Below are positions 1 to 12,600 of a stretch of 64,000 nucleotides of DNA, in pieces. Source of the DNA: Brugia malayi. Taxonomy: Eukaryota; Nematoda; Chromadorea; Rhabditida; Onchocercidae. The notes under the pieces are model-generated. The model was not told where the DNA came from and did not search any database. It worked only from the letters and a program-made list of their open reading frames with translations. A program made the position numbers and the translations under genes. Location: NCBI RefSeq assembly GCF_000002995.4, contig NW_025062479.1, positions 2,625,721 through 2,689,720 on the forward strand. The letters run 5' to 3'. Positions within the stretch are counted from its first letter, which is position 1; every line of letters starts with the position of its first letter.

Positions 1-119
1 ATATGAACAATTTCTAGAAAGCATTCACATTTGATTTCTTGTTAAAACTAAACTCATTTTACAACTAAATGATTATTGCATGCAATAAAAGAAGAGATAC
101 TCAAGTCGTCGAAACTTAC

Positions 120-3100
120 CACCATAATTGCTATACGTCCACCTACATCACCAACAACTGTTAGTGGAGGTTTTTCTTTTGCAACTTGAGCTAAAATATG
201 TCATGAAGAGTTGGAAATATGAATCATCACGATCAAAGCTTTAAACAAAAGTTGCATCACAAAGCATCTAAAGAAAACAGCAGAGAACACTTTAAATGCG
301 CCTCATATCTAGGAATTTTGGATTTTACAAAAACTAAAGTGCATGACTATCTATTAATTTCTCCCGTGGACTTCATATGTCTCGATACGAATTTCAACTC
401 ATACGGCAAATTCTCTACTTTGCTAAACCTTCAGCACTGTTTGAGAGAAGCAATAGTAAATCGTGAATGTGAATTATTAAGCAAGATTTGATATTAAACG
501 ACGAAAGTAGTTGAATAACTCTTTGGTTGAAAAACTTATTTAATATTGTTTCGTGTCAAAAAGAAACGCTACCTGGAAACATCTCAAAAGCGGTGAGATT
601 TTCGTTTGGCTTACCATCCAGCGGTGGACTTTGTCGTCCATCCTCTAAACCACTTTCTTCAACATCTTTCTGTTCACCGTGTATGACAGCAACACCTGAA
701 ATTTTGTTTAAAACTGAAGAAAACAGACAGAAGTTTCTCGGAGATAAACGCAAATCTCTGTTTGCCAAGTTTTTCGAAATAACAAAAAAAAGTGCTGGTG
801 GAAACTTCTAAAACCTCATGTAATATGTAGCGATTTTCGAAAATGAGTGACTGAGATGATGCGGTTTTTTGAAACGTTGTCTTATACAAAATGATCAAAT
901 AATGAAAAGAAAAAGAAAATATTTAATATAATAATCGTTACTTAAGATAATATCGGAAGTTTTAGAAGTAACTGCTAAAAATAGTTAAGGAATAATCTTT
1001 ACAACAGATAAAATAATCATTTGGAAACGAAAGATTTTTCCAGAAGTTACAGAAACTGCAGAATTGGAAAGTGCACAAGACATGTGAAAACTTTTCATAG
1101 CATGCATGCTTATCATGCAAGATCAAAATATATATATATATATATATAAGCACAAGCAGTTTGCTCAATGACATAATGTAGTTTTAGTGCAATACGTGAA
1201 ACCATAACAAACTAAACCATTGAATTCACTATACTTTTTCAACAATTTTGATAATAATATTGTGCTAAATTTATTTGTAAACGTTCTGAACTACCCATTT
1301 ATCACAAATTTTCAATGATTATGAACTACCCATGTTTTCAATATGATCATGAATTACCCTAATACTCTGAATTTCGATCCCCAAATTTCTTCAAACTCCA
1401 ATTATGTGGTTTTTCCATAGATGATATCTTTCTATCAGTTTGCATTTTAGTGCTAAAACTATATCAGTTTGCATTTTGTCGATTAGTTATAAGGTTCTAA
1501 TTTTATACGTAAGCCTAACAATCTCTGTTAGTGTTAATATTAATGCTTTGATTCCAATTTGAAGGAGTAACGACGTCAGCTAAATTAGTCAGACCTCTAT
1601 ATTTCGTCTATCACACAGTGAATTTTTATATCAATTTGTTTCAATCCACCACACAACAATCATACAAACCTCTTGCTTCTGTAGACGAAAGCATGGAAAA
1701 TATTTCTAAAGTTAATAACGAAAATACTGAAATTTGCATTAAAACTATGACCTGAGCTTTTCAGCGCAATATGTATGTTACCAGAACTAAAGAAGGGATA
1801 TCAAAATAGGGAAAAAACCCACAATCAGATATTTTAGATTCATGTATACTGAGGTTCGTCTACAGCTTTCTAAGCTATGCGAAGTAATGAGAATTTCAAC
1901 TTTTAAAATCAGAATAGTTTTGAGGTAATCGGTTGAACGAATAATTAAGCTGAACTGTTAAAAATAAGACATAAAATGAATCTTGCTATCAATTCATAAA
2001 AAGCTCAAGGCTCCCAAAAACTTTTCTCTATAACGCTATGTTCTGAAAAGTTAAGCACCTGTCAACAAATTTTAAGAAACTTCAAACAACAGGAAAATTA
2101 TACATATTAATTGCAAACTATTAATCACCTTAAGAAAGAGCTTGATGGATTAAATGTATATCATTCATGTGGTTGACATTGACCGCATCGTTTAGAGCTA
2201 CTTAAAATTTAGGTATTCCCAGTTATGATGGATCCCGGATCCCTTTATCTCATTGATGGCTTATCCAAATTTTGTTTTAAATTCAAAATTTACTGAAATA
2301 AAAGTGACAACCAGAACAATATGATATATTTACCTAATCTCAGTCGATCTGCGTAGGATGTTGCTTTATTCATAACGCCGGGATTCTTTGCAACTATCAC
2401 AGCATTTTTATAATCCGGTATCTAAATCTTCTGATTTTGAACAACGAAATAATGCATAAATTCATTAATATGAAATTGAGTTGAAGGAAAATATAATCAA
2501 TTTATAAAAGTAAGAAAAAGTTTCGAAAAAAATACCAACATTCTCTTTTATGTACTGTAATAAAAAAGGCGAAGCACGCAAATTATCAACAGGTACTGAA
2601 AAGAATCCTTGGATTTCCTTTCTGTACAAATCGAGAGAAACTATTCGTGTCGCTCCTGAAATCTCTTTTTGTCATCATTAAACAAGCATTAACATTTGTA
2701 TTAACCAAATTCAGTGATCTTCACAAACTATAAACCAATTATTTTCTCAAACGGAAGAAAAAACAAAGAGAAAATAGAATAATAACCAGCATTGCACATC
2801 ATATCAGCGATAAGCTTCATTGGTATGGACGATCGGCGTAACATTCGACACTGTTTGCTATAAGGCAGATATGGCATCACTACTGTTATCGTTTTTGCCA
2901 TTGAAGTTTTACATGCATATATTAATATCATCAGTTCCATGATGTTATTATTCACATCTCTGAAATTTCATCAGTTAGTTTAAAAAAAAAAAAAAAAAAA
3001 AGACTAACTGTTGACAACTTAACTAACCAATGAAATGAACGGAACAAAGGTCTGAAAGATATAAAATGTTCTGGTTTATATCAATATTGATCTAAAGTGA

Positions 3101-3540
3101 AGTTGCATGCTGTACTAACAGTTATTTTCCATATTTAATCAGATACGTATCTCTAATTCGCTACAGACAAAGTTATTTTTCCATGGTTTTAATCAGATAC
3201 GTATCTCTAATTCGCTCTAATTTTACAACAATAAGCGAATTATTAACTTACTTTGAACCAGACTGAAGAATGAATACATGTTTTCCCCGAACACTCTGTT
3301 TAATTTCAACTGAAGTTTCACGATTTGTTCTATTGTAAATAATCGCTTCTCCAAGCTTAATTCCCAAGCGCCTGCAAAATTATTTGTATTTGCCTTAAAT
3401 TAATGCAATCTTCAAAACACAAGAGAAAAATTCACAACAGAACAAACATACTCTGCAACTAGTCTTGCTAATTCCAAATGGGAATTCCCGGCTAACAATA
3501 CCATGCCAGTACTTTGATCAGTAAAGTACCGAGCCGACAT
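120..3540 (-). CDS. Phosphoribosyl pyrophosphate synthetase-associated protein (PRPSAP-like), 3' end missing
   Basis: Seven exons are visible, read downwards: 3540-3452, 3371-3252, 2959-2787, 2655-2540, 2421-2334, 695-573 and 190-120. Together they give 260 codons in continuous phase; the remaining C-terminal ~100 residues lie beyond the left edge. The protein resembles the regulatory PRPSAP1/2 subunits of the PRPP synthetase complex, which makes phosphoribosyl pyrophosphate for nucleotide synthesis in the cytosol. Evidence is the run [19 protein letters not shown], the PYSKQCRM motif (PRPS enzymes have PYARQDKK here), [18 protein letters not shown], and an HGE followed by a DGRQSPP insertion and then [11 protein letters not shown]. 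That insertion is typical of associated proteins rather than catalytic PRPS. The start at 3540 is preceded 11 bp upstream by a TTTTTAG acceptor (3553-3552) suited to trans-splicing. The N-terminus is short compared with vertebrate forms. A catalytic PRPS is less likely because the cation/ATP-loop residues differ. Confidence 0.9.
3121..3216. repeat. Imperfect ~42-bp tandem duplication inside a PRPSAP intron
   Basis: Two copies (about 3121-3162 and 3172-3216) share GTTATTTT-CCAT and a 28-bp identical core that contains the 12-bp palindrome AGATACGTATCT. It lies in the second PRPSAP intron. No function is evident; a local duplication is the simplest explanation. Confidence 0.85.
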
Positions 3541-4227
3541 TTCTCAAAAATCTAAAAAGAATAAAAATGATTTAGCACTAAGTGGTGAAAAATTCACAGC
3601 CATTCATAGCGTATTATATTAAAATTGATGAAAGTGAAAGACAAACGCTACCACATTTATTCGTAAGTTATGCTGTATTTATTTAGATTCCTAGCACTTC
3701 AAAAACTATAATTATCTTAAAAAACTATAATTACTTATTGTCAACTAAGAGTTTGTTCAAATGAATACGAGATAGAAGGAAAGCAATACTACAATGAAAT
3801 ATTTTATGGATGCAACCAAAGTTTTATTGTAAATTCTTACAAAACCTTAATTTCAATTAGATCTTATAAACTTCTTCATCTACATTTTACGACATGACTA
3901 AAATCCCGAAGAAAAAAAAGAATGAATTGCTGCTGAGACCAAATTTTTCATAAAACTTCATGTTTTTTTTTCATTCTCTTCTTACCGATACTTTTTGTTT
4001 GAATATTAGTTTTAAATGAATTGTTTTTAAGCACATCAGAATTTTTAATACTTTTTTCTACTGTGTACAAAAAAAATAAAAAAAAAAGAAGAGAGAAGGA
4101 AACTGATGGGGAACCAGCAACCTTGATGTAATAATTCCAGAAAACTACTCAAACCTTACACCCACAATAACTTAAATATCCCGAAAAAGTCAACAGTTTA
4201 ATTCCTTCGCATGAACTATCTATATGA

Positions 4228-4299
4228 TCACTAAATACTTAATGCGGAAGCTGTCGAGAAGCTTAATTCTGCGGTTTCACTAAATACTTGATGCGGAAG
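4228..4299. repeat. Short direct repeat, ~22 bp, two copies
   Basis: TCACTAAATACTTAATGCGG at 4228-4247 recurs at 4277-4296 with one change (TTA to TTG). It is intergenic, and no mobile-element structure was seen around it. Confidence 0.8.
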
Positions 4300-5535
4300 A
4301 TAACTTGACATTCGTTCATCCTGAAAATGCATCTTCAATAGAATTATTAGATTAATTAAGCCTGATCATTACGAGTGAAAAATAATTGAAAAAGATAATA
4401 AAAAAAAAAAAAAATAATTTCTCTCACTTTTCTCCATTTCTTCAAAAATCTTACTTTATTTCTCAAAATTACACCTCAGTATTCTCTGTCATTTTACCTT
4501 ACACTCTTTTCTTATTCGCCCACTTAAACTCACAGAATTTCCCTACAATCTGTGATAAAATTTTTAAGTCCAATTTTCTTTCACTCACTTCTTCTAGCAA
4601 TTCCATCTTATGTAAGAACTTATCGTAAGAATTACTGAGCTAAAAAAAAAATTTATTAAAAAAAAATTAATAATGTAAAATAACTCCACATATACCTTCC
4701 CAATTGATAATGTTAAATAAGATGTGAGCAAATAAACAATAGATGAAAAGGTCAACAATCATATTACATACATTGTATGATCTAAAAATGTATGAAAAAG
4801 GTAACTGTTAAGTCAATTTATAATCTAACAATTATCAAAAAGAGAAAAAATTCTTCCAAGTTGTTACTTTTCAAAACATACCTTTAAACGGTGTTAATCA
4901 TATGGAATCTTACTGTCTTATGTCATTCATCTTTTTATCCTTAAAATGTTACTTAAATAAGCTTCGCTAACAGTAGCAATTTATATGATGATAACAATTT
5001 GCAAAACTACTGATAATAGAAGTCAGAAATGATGATGGAGTATAGTTGCAATTTTCATTGCGATGCCAAATTAATACGGTCGGTGACAGCATCGTTATCA
5101 TCCAGCGAGATTTCAACCATCATCCTTGCAATCCGCTTACTCCTACTCCTACTATTACTACTTCTACTTCTAGTATTACTACTTCCACTGCTGCTTATCT
5201 TTGTAATTTACTTAACATTACTTTATATAGTATATAGCTTTTTTACAAGTCTACCTATTCAAGCTAACAAATTATTTGCCATAAATAATAATATGGATAG
5301 TGAACAATTCAATTTGACACTTTTATATTAGCATAAGTTATTGGCTCAGTATTTCATTCCTGCATTTATCTTCATCTTTATATTGTTATTGTGTGATTAT
5401 AAGAGCTAAAAGATAAATGAAATATATACGAATAGAAAACTTACATTCAATCATACTTTCTTATAACTTCCTCAAACATTAAACGTTTATTTTTTCATGT
5501 ATTTTCTTTTTTCATTTTCCCAGCTAATTTCATAA

Positions 5536-5573
5536 TTTTTCTCTAACTTATAATGAAATAAGTTAGAGAAAAA
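5536..5573. repeat. Perfect 16-bp inverted repeat with 6-nt loop
   Basis: Left arm 5536-5551 and right arm 5558-5573 are exact reverse complements, separated by AATGAA. The hairpin is AT-rich and lies within the divergent intergenic region. It could form a short stem-loop or cruciform; nothing links it to a gene. Confidence 0.9.
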
Positions 5574-7297
5574 GAGGAAAAAAAGAATAAGAAAGAGAAA
5601 GAAAAAAATCAAAAAAGAACACCGAACACTCCTGAAAAACGGTACGCAAATCCGGTAAATATTATTATTTGTTCTGCAATTACACATATCGCGTAATACT
5701 GACTGTATAAAAGAGAGTGGGAATGAGAAAAGAGAGGAAGAAAAGAAGAAAGAGAATGTGAGGTTATTGATAAGTGTATATACACTATTGTAATTGTACA
5801 AAAGGCAATTAGACGAGAAAATAGTGTAATAATTTGATAGAAGATAAGGTTGGGATTAAAAAAAAAAAAACTGAAAGTTCGAGAAGGTATGAAATTGGGA
5901 AGAGTAACAGATTAGAAAGGATGAAGAAGTAAGAAAAAAAAGTGAAAATGTAAGTAATGAGAAAGGAAAGAAAATATTCAGAGAGCTAGTGATGGTAAAT
6001 GATAAAATGATGAATGTTTACGAATGGTTGAACCGCCTGTCATTAGAGTAAAGCAGTGATATAATTTTTGATGATTCATTGCTACTTAAATTCATTCCTG
6101 AATTACCGATGTTAGTATATGGTTGCTTTTGATTGAGTGTGAAATTTTTGGTTAGAATTTTTATTGCTTTTTAGACTTATTTTATATCTGTAATATTACT
6201 AATATAACTTTTCTGATGTATTTTTTTTTTTCAGTTTAAAAAGTTAAATATATATTACAGATTATTACCTGTATAGTAATTAGGTAATAAGATTTATGCA
6301 TACTTGTTTTTAATAACTTTCCTGAAAGTGCACTATAAAAGACAGATGATATGTTGAATAGTATTTTCAAAAAATAGATGAATAAATAATAAGTAAATAT
6401 AATAAATAAAGTAAATAGCGAATAACAATGATGTTCAATACATATTGTATTGCGTTATTATTATATTCCGATTTTTTGATTGAATACGATTAATTATTCG
6501 GTATATTACCTTTTTCAATTGAAATAATCAACAAATGTATCGATTTTGAAACCAATAAAATTTACACTTATCTTTCATGCTTATTTTAATGCTAATCAAA
6601 ATTGCGCATGAAATAATAACTTAATGTTTTTCATGATGCTTTTTCAAGCTATCAAAGTGATTTAACCGGCAATCAGTTTTATTTCGAAACGTTTCCACTT
6701 TAAACGTGTGCACAATTTGTATTAATAAATAATCCATCTAATTTTGTCTTAAAGAAGAAGGAAAAAAAAAAAAAAAAGCAAGGAAATAATTTACATGTGG
6801 TGAAATCGATTTGTTAATAATTTTCCTGCATTGCATCAAAAGTAATTAAACAAATTTCGCTTTTGCTCTTCATCCTAATCAAGTCGTTCTTCACCGAACT
6901 CAACATCAGTACTCGTCAATTACCGAAATGCATCCACTAAAATTTAATTCGAGACGTACTGAAATAAAATAAACATTAATGAATGAATGTAAAATAAATG
7001 TGCCAACAAATGTATTTATCATTGTTAAAAGTTTATAAATTTTTCTGGTAAATATTTTTTCTGAATTAAAAAAATAATTGAAAATCTCCTTTTCGGATTG
7101 TATTTCTCTTTTATCTTACAAAATGTTAATTAACAATGATATTTATATATAAACAATACATGGTGTGTATATTAATCTTATCACTTATCATGTTAAATAG
7201 CTCTTATATGTATTATAATTATGATATTAATGAGAATTGATTGTTTCTTCTTTTCTATTTTTCCTTTTGTTTTTTGCAGCAGTAATCACTGTTAATA

Positions 7298-8684
7298 ATG
7301 TCAGTGAATACATCAAATACACCTGATGGGCGTGGAGTATTGATCTACAATGGTGAAATGTTCGTTTTTATAACTTTTCTCATGCAAATTTGCATATGCA
7401 AAAATGAATGTGATAAGACAATAAGATGTATTACACATATCATATGCAAATAGCTGGCGATTGGCTTCATCATTTCGTCTGATTTTAATTTTTCTTTTTT
7501 TGTTTAATAATTATTTGTTTGTTTAAAGGATATTAGTGTACACGGATGAAGTGAACTGTCATTTTGAGAATATACCGAGTAATATTTTCAAAGGAAATAA
7601 ATCCGGAAATTTATATCTGACCAGTCATCGTGTACGGTCTTTCTTTTTTTTTAGTTTCTTTTTTACTTTTTTTTTAAAAAAACATTTATGGATTTGTTGT
7701 TTTAGATTATTTTTCAATTTATAGATTTATTGTTTCAGATCATTTTTATTAATCGAAAAAATGATTCACTGCGTTCATTTTCGATTCCATTCCATTGCAT
7801 GAAAGATTTGAAGCTTGAACAACCAGTTTTTGGGGCCAATTTTTTAAAGGGTGTTGCTATAGCCCAACCCGGTGGTGAATATTTCATAAATTTTAACTTT
7901 CTCATGTGAATTGTTTTTTTTTTTTTTTTTTTTTTTTTGCTACAGGTAATACTGACTTAATTCTCCACAAGGTGAAAAACTTTTCTAGGTAATTGGAATG
8001 GACAAGTAACTTGGAAATTAACATTCAGCAAAGGAGGATGTATTGACTTTGGAATGGCATTATTAAAAGCTGTTGATATGGGTTTGTTTCCTATCCAAAA
8101 ATAAGATATAACTTCTAACTTTCTGTAGGAAGTAATTACTTATCATCTGCAGCCCAGCGTTTTCGTCCATACGGTGCACCACCAGCTTATGCTCCTCCAC
8201 CTGGAAATTATTTTGCTGCACCACCAACATATTATATACCTCCAGGAGGAAATTATAATGGTTTTCAAGCACCAACGAATGTTTTTCCTAATCATCCACC
8301 AGGTAATCCTTTGGATAAATTCTTTATACTAAGATATACAGTTTTTTTTTTTCTTCATTATAGCAAGTAATTAGTTTCAAGATTTGTAAAACAGAGAAGT
8401 TTTCGCTATTGTAGTTCTTTTCTTTTGAGTAGTAAATAATACAGCTAGCAGCATTCAAGTATTAGAAATATATTTAATAAATGTATATTGTTGAATTAAC
8501 TCTTCAAAATTTTCATTGTTTAGCTGGTGATGTTTATATGTACGAAGCTCCACCGCCATATTCGGGTATTGGTCCAGATCCATCAGCGATACCAGCAGGA
8601 GGACAGGTACATAACTCTGGAATTGGACCAAATGCTCCATCCCAGCAACCGATGTATGCACCGCCGCTTCCGACTAAAAGTTAG
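7298..8684 (+). CDS. WW domain-binding protein 2 homologue (WBP2/WBP2NL family)
   Basis: Six exons: 7298-7359, 7529-7631, 7739-7874, 7989-8081, 8129-8302 and 8524-8684, giving 242 aa with all phases closing. The N-terminal half (about residues 15-131) is the GRAM/PH-like domain of WBP2, with VYTDEVNCHF, KGNKSGNLYLTSHR, QPVFGANFLKGV, WKLTFSKGGCIDFG in order. The C-terminal half is Pro/Tyr/Gly-rich and carries three PPxY motifs: PPAY (149-152), PPTY (163-166) and PPPY (199-202). PPxY motifs bind WW domains; family members act as transcriptional coactivators and adaptors of WW proteins such as YAP or Nedd4-type ligases. Total length is close to human WBP2. An acceptor TTTTTTGCAG (ends 7279) lies just upstream of the ATG, and AATAAA lies at 9064-9069. 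Which WW partner is used cannot be told from the sequence. Confidence 0.92.
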
Positions 8685-9063
8685 ACAATTACTAACTGTT
8701 CCAGTGAACATGGCTTTTCAATATTCTAATCATTTTATCCATTTTCTTCGTTCATTTGGTTATTATTTTGATATAAGCATCATATTTTACATGCCCTGTA
8801 TTATTCCAAACGTTTTACTATTTCTTTCAGATTTCTGGAGTTTTCTTTAGCTTTCCTTGTCGTATTTTATGGTTTTTCACCACTTTTCACTTCATATGAC
8901 ATTTTGTGTAATCCCTAATTTTTAAACTCAGTGTTCAGACTTCGTGAATAGTTCTTTTGTCATTCCGTATTATCATTATTGATTGCCAACTGTACTAAAA
9001 TTTAGTTTTGGTGTTTGCAACAATACTGACTGTGTATTTATATTATAAATTGTTTGTATCTGC

Positions 9064-9069
9064 AATAAA
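9064..9069 (+). terminator. Poly(A) signal AATAAA, WBP2 homologue
   Basis: Canonical hexamer about 380 bp after the WBP2 stop and about 360 bp before the next start on the same strand; position is consistent with 3' end formation. Confidence 0.6.
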
Positions 9070-9412
9070 CATTAAAATTTGGACTTCTTCTTACTTCTTG
9101 TTACAGGTTTATGCCATCATTTCTTCTCATATTTTTTAGTTTTAATTAGAATTGTTGCATTGTGTTTGAAATATGATATTTGGATTGTTTTCCAAATTGC
9201 AGTTTTTTTCAACTATCTAAGGTGCTGTTTAGTTATTCGTGGATATGAAAGTTTGAAGGTTGTGGTTTTTTAAATAATTTTAGGTCTTCTCAGTACTCAT
9301 CGCTTATGCAACATTTTTACAAACGATACTTGCTATCTCATTTGCAAGTTTAATTGTTTCATTTTTTGTTGTTTCGTTTCTTTCTTTTTAGTCTCATGAA
9401 ATGTTCCAACTG

Positions 9413-9418
9413 TTCTAG
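9413..9418 (+). promoter_or_regulatory. Probable trans-splice acceptor (TTCTAG) of the coiled-coil gene
   Basis: A 3' splice-site-like TTCTAG lies 14 bp before the ATG at 9433 and has no coding exon upstream in phase. In nematodes this arrangement usually marks spliced-leader addition. Direct proof would be an SL-tagged cDNA. Confidence 0.45.
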
Positions 9419-9432
9419 ACACAGTATTAGCA

Positions 9433-9617
9433 ATGCATTCAATGTCGATGTCCTTTGGTAGCGATCAACAAGAGACAGGTGTAACTGATGGAAATTTCAT
9501 TGCTAATAGTAATATCATTATTTCTGATTATGATCAGGTTTGACTTTTCAGTATTTTTGAAGATAAAATTTTAAAGAACTGTATTCATTTATAAGAACGA
9601 TGTGGAATGCTTATGAG

Positions 9618-9682
<65 letters not shown>

Positions 9683-12600
9683 TAAATAATAGATAACAAA
9701 CAATAAATTATAAATAAAATGATAGTAATGAATAATAAATAATTAAAAATAATGAATAATAAATACATAATAAAAAATAATAAATGATAAAAAATAAATA
9801 ATAAATCATAAATAATTAATGAACAATAATAAATAAATAATAAAAAATAGTAAATTATAAATCACAGTAATAAATCAGAAATAATAAAAAAGAAAAAAGA
9901 AATAATAAATAAGTAATAAATGACAAATAAATAAATAATAAATAATAATAAATAATAAGTAATAAATACTAAATAAATAATTGATAATTAATTGATAATA
10001 TTAAATGCTAGAAAATAATAATAATACTATTATTTTAATAGTCAGTACTAGTCCAAAATTATTTTCCCATTGTCAGTTAATGATAATTTAAATTTATATT
10101 TTAAAATATTCTTTAAGCTATTCATTATATTTTATAATAAAAATTCGTTATATACAATATATATTGTATATATAATGTTGGATTATATTTTTTATTAGAC
10201 CAAGAAGTTTGAAGTAATATTTCAGTCCTGCCAAAATGGTATGCTTAACAATGTAGCTGTTGAAGAGAATAAAATGAACGATACAGGTAGTTACCAAACG
10301 GTTTATTCAGGTTTGCTTTTTGTTACAGCTTTATCATTATTAATTATAATGACTTTATTCTTATTGTAAATCATTGTTATTGCTGATTGGCTGTCAGATT
10401 TTCCATATTATAGTTTTTTTTTTTTTTGTTTTACAATATAAACTTATATGATTTATATCATCTTCATAATTTTTGTCATTCGAAAACATTTTCAGCAAAT
10501 TATTAATTATATAACTGTATAAATGGTTTAAAATTAAATTCATAGTAGTAATACATAGTAAAATATAAGAATGAGACTGAAGATAAGAGCTTCTTGAAGA
10601 TTGCTTTTTACCAACAATTTAACCTTTTTCTCAAATTTTATGTAACACCTAATATATCGCTATTATTTACTACTAACTTGAACGATATTTTTTAATTTTT
10701 TAATCAATTTAATGAAACCATTGTATTAATACGTCCCCAATCCTTTATTCTTTTTAAATTAAAGTCGATAATTTTTTTTTTTTATTTGTATTTATAAACA
10801 GTTAAAAAAATGTTTTTCATGGTATCGATTGTGATAATTTCGTGTCTAAAATGTTTTTTTTTTTCTAGAATATCAATCATTAGTTGGAAGTTCAGGAGGT
10901 ATGACAATGTCAACTATTCCACCTGCTTCTACACCAACTTCTTATCAACAATTAAATCAGGTTCATTTTAATCTTTGTCAAAATTTGTCAAAATAATCAA
11001 ATGTTCGGTTAGACTACAGCATGTTTATTAACATTTATATTTATAAATTATGCTTCTTTAATTGCTACATTTAGTTAGTGATAATATTTTTAATAACTGT
11101 TTAGAAAGCATTTTTACTGAAAAAATATCAAGTCTTGAAAATTGGACAACATTAAAAGCACTTAAAATCATATTATACTTTTCGATAATTTTAGATGTCA
11201 CCGCAGTCAACAGCTGCATCAGCTAGTCAATTCGATCATATTACAGTTATGACAAATTTACAACAATCATCTGATTTATACACCGGAATTCCTGTATCTT
11301 CAGTTTCTAATGGTTAGTGCAAAATCTTTTTCCTTTTTTGCCAATTTTATCATTGCATCATTTTTACCTGATTTTCAAAATTTTTTTAAAATGAATTTAA
11401 TATATGATATAATCTTCCTCTTTCAGGAATAGCATATACCATTCCTAATTCAGCAAATACCGCTGCACTTCAAATTTATCCTCCATCAGCAATAACGCAG
11501 CAAGTACAGCAGTCAGTTCCAGCGCTTAATGCAATGCCTCCAACACTAATGCAAAATCGACCAGATTATGGCATGCAGCGCTTGCAAACATCCCGCGCCA
11601 GTAATAGTCGCACAAAAACGTATATAAATTATTAAATTTTTTGAACTATCAAAGTTTCATTGTTGTAATGATCAAACTCTAGCATTATCTGCAACTTATC
11701 ACTTAATCATTTCATTCGTTATTATTCTATTTGCTTATTTTATTTCAGGATATATCCATCCTTATTACCAGTAACTGGACGTGGTTCCAATCGTCAGATT
11801 AGTAATATATCCGTTGTCAGTGATGATGGACCAACTGTACGACAACACTTACAACAGCAACACCGAGCACGACTGCAACAGCAGTTAGCATTACAAGAAA
11901 AGGCAAAAATGGATAAGGTTTAGTTTTAGACAGCAAAACTAATTACTTCATCATCATATCGTCATATCGTTCTGACGATTCCAGAATGATATGATTATCA
12001 CTAAATAATCAGATTCTGTAAGTGGTAATTTCGCTAATCTCTACCAGAATGACCATTGGTTTTTTTATAAGCTTAGTGATTCGATGAGTAATAAAGTGAA
12101 CATGACATTTCATGAGAAAGATTCACGATACTGGACATTTACCTGTTTTGTTTACCGTATCTTCTAGTTAATCTTACATTATGCTGGACTTTTAACTTCT
12201 CTTTAAAATCACAATATGTCGAAAGTTTCTTTATAATTTTAAATTTCGTCATAGAAACTTTTACCGTAATTTTTTTTTTTAAGAAAAAATTGCTCATTTT
12301 CATTTTTGCAGGACGATTTAATGACTGAATATTCGGGTATGGTATCACCTGCCGTTGATAAGATGTTACCGGTATCTACCATTATGAATTTACCAGCTAC
12401 GGGTTCAGCAAATATGCTTGTATCAACACCGATGAATATGCTAGCAACACCTTCATTACCAACTTCTTCAATGAATATACCTGTATCACCATCGATGAAT
12501 ATACCTGCTTCACCATCCACAAATGTACCTACATCACCATCGATGAATATACCTCCGTCGCCTTCCATGAATAATTCTCGGATTTCCCAGATGCCACGGC

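Larger units (their letters stand above)
3541..7297. other. Divergent intergenic region between PRPSAP (-) and WBP2 (+)
   Basis: About 3.8 kb with no supportable gene. It holds the presumed 5' regions of both flanking genes, AT-rich low-complexity DNA, a short direct repeat (CACTAAATACTT-ATGCGGAAG near 4229-4250 and 4277-4299), an ACT/CTA trinucleotide-rich stretch (about 5138-5200), purine-rich DNA (about 5570-5960) and a perfect hairpin at 5536-5573. Open frames here translate to poly-Leu or Lys/Phe-rich strings and are not credible proteins. Confidence 0.6.

Noticed and set aside
5029..5331. 100-codon plus-strand open frame with a poly-Leu run
   Set aside because: Arises from a CTA/ACT trinucleotide repeat; no homology, no splice context, and an overlapping frame is equally open.
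5487..5801. 104-codon minus-strand frame
   Set aside because: Phe/Ser/Leu-rich translation of a purine-rich low-complexity tract that also contains the 16-bp hairpin.
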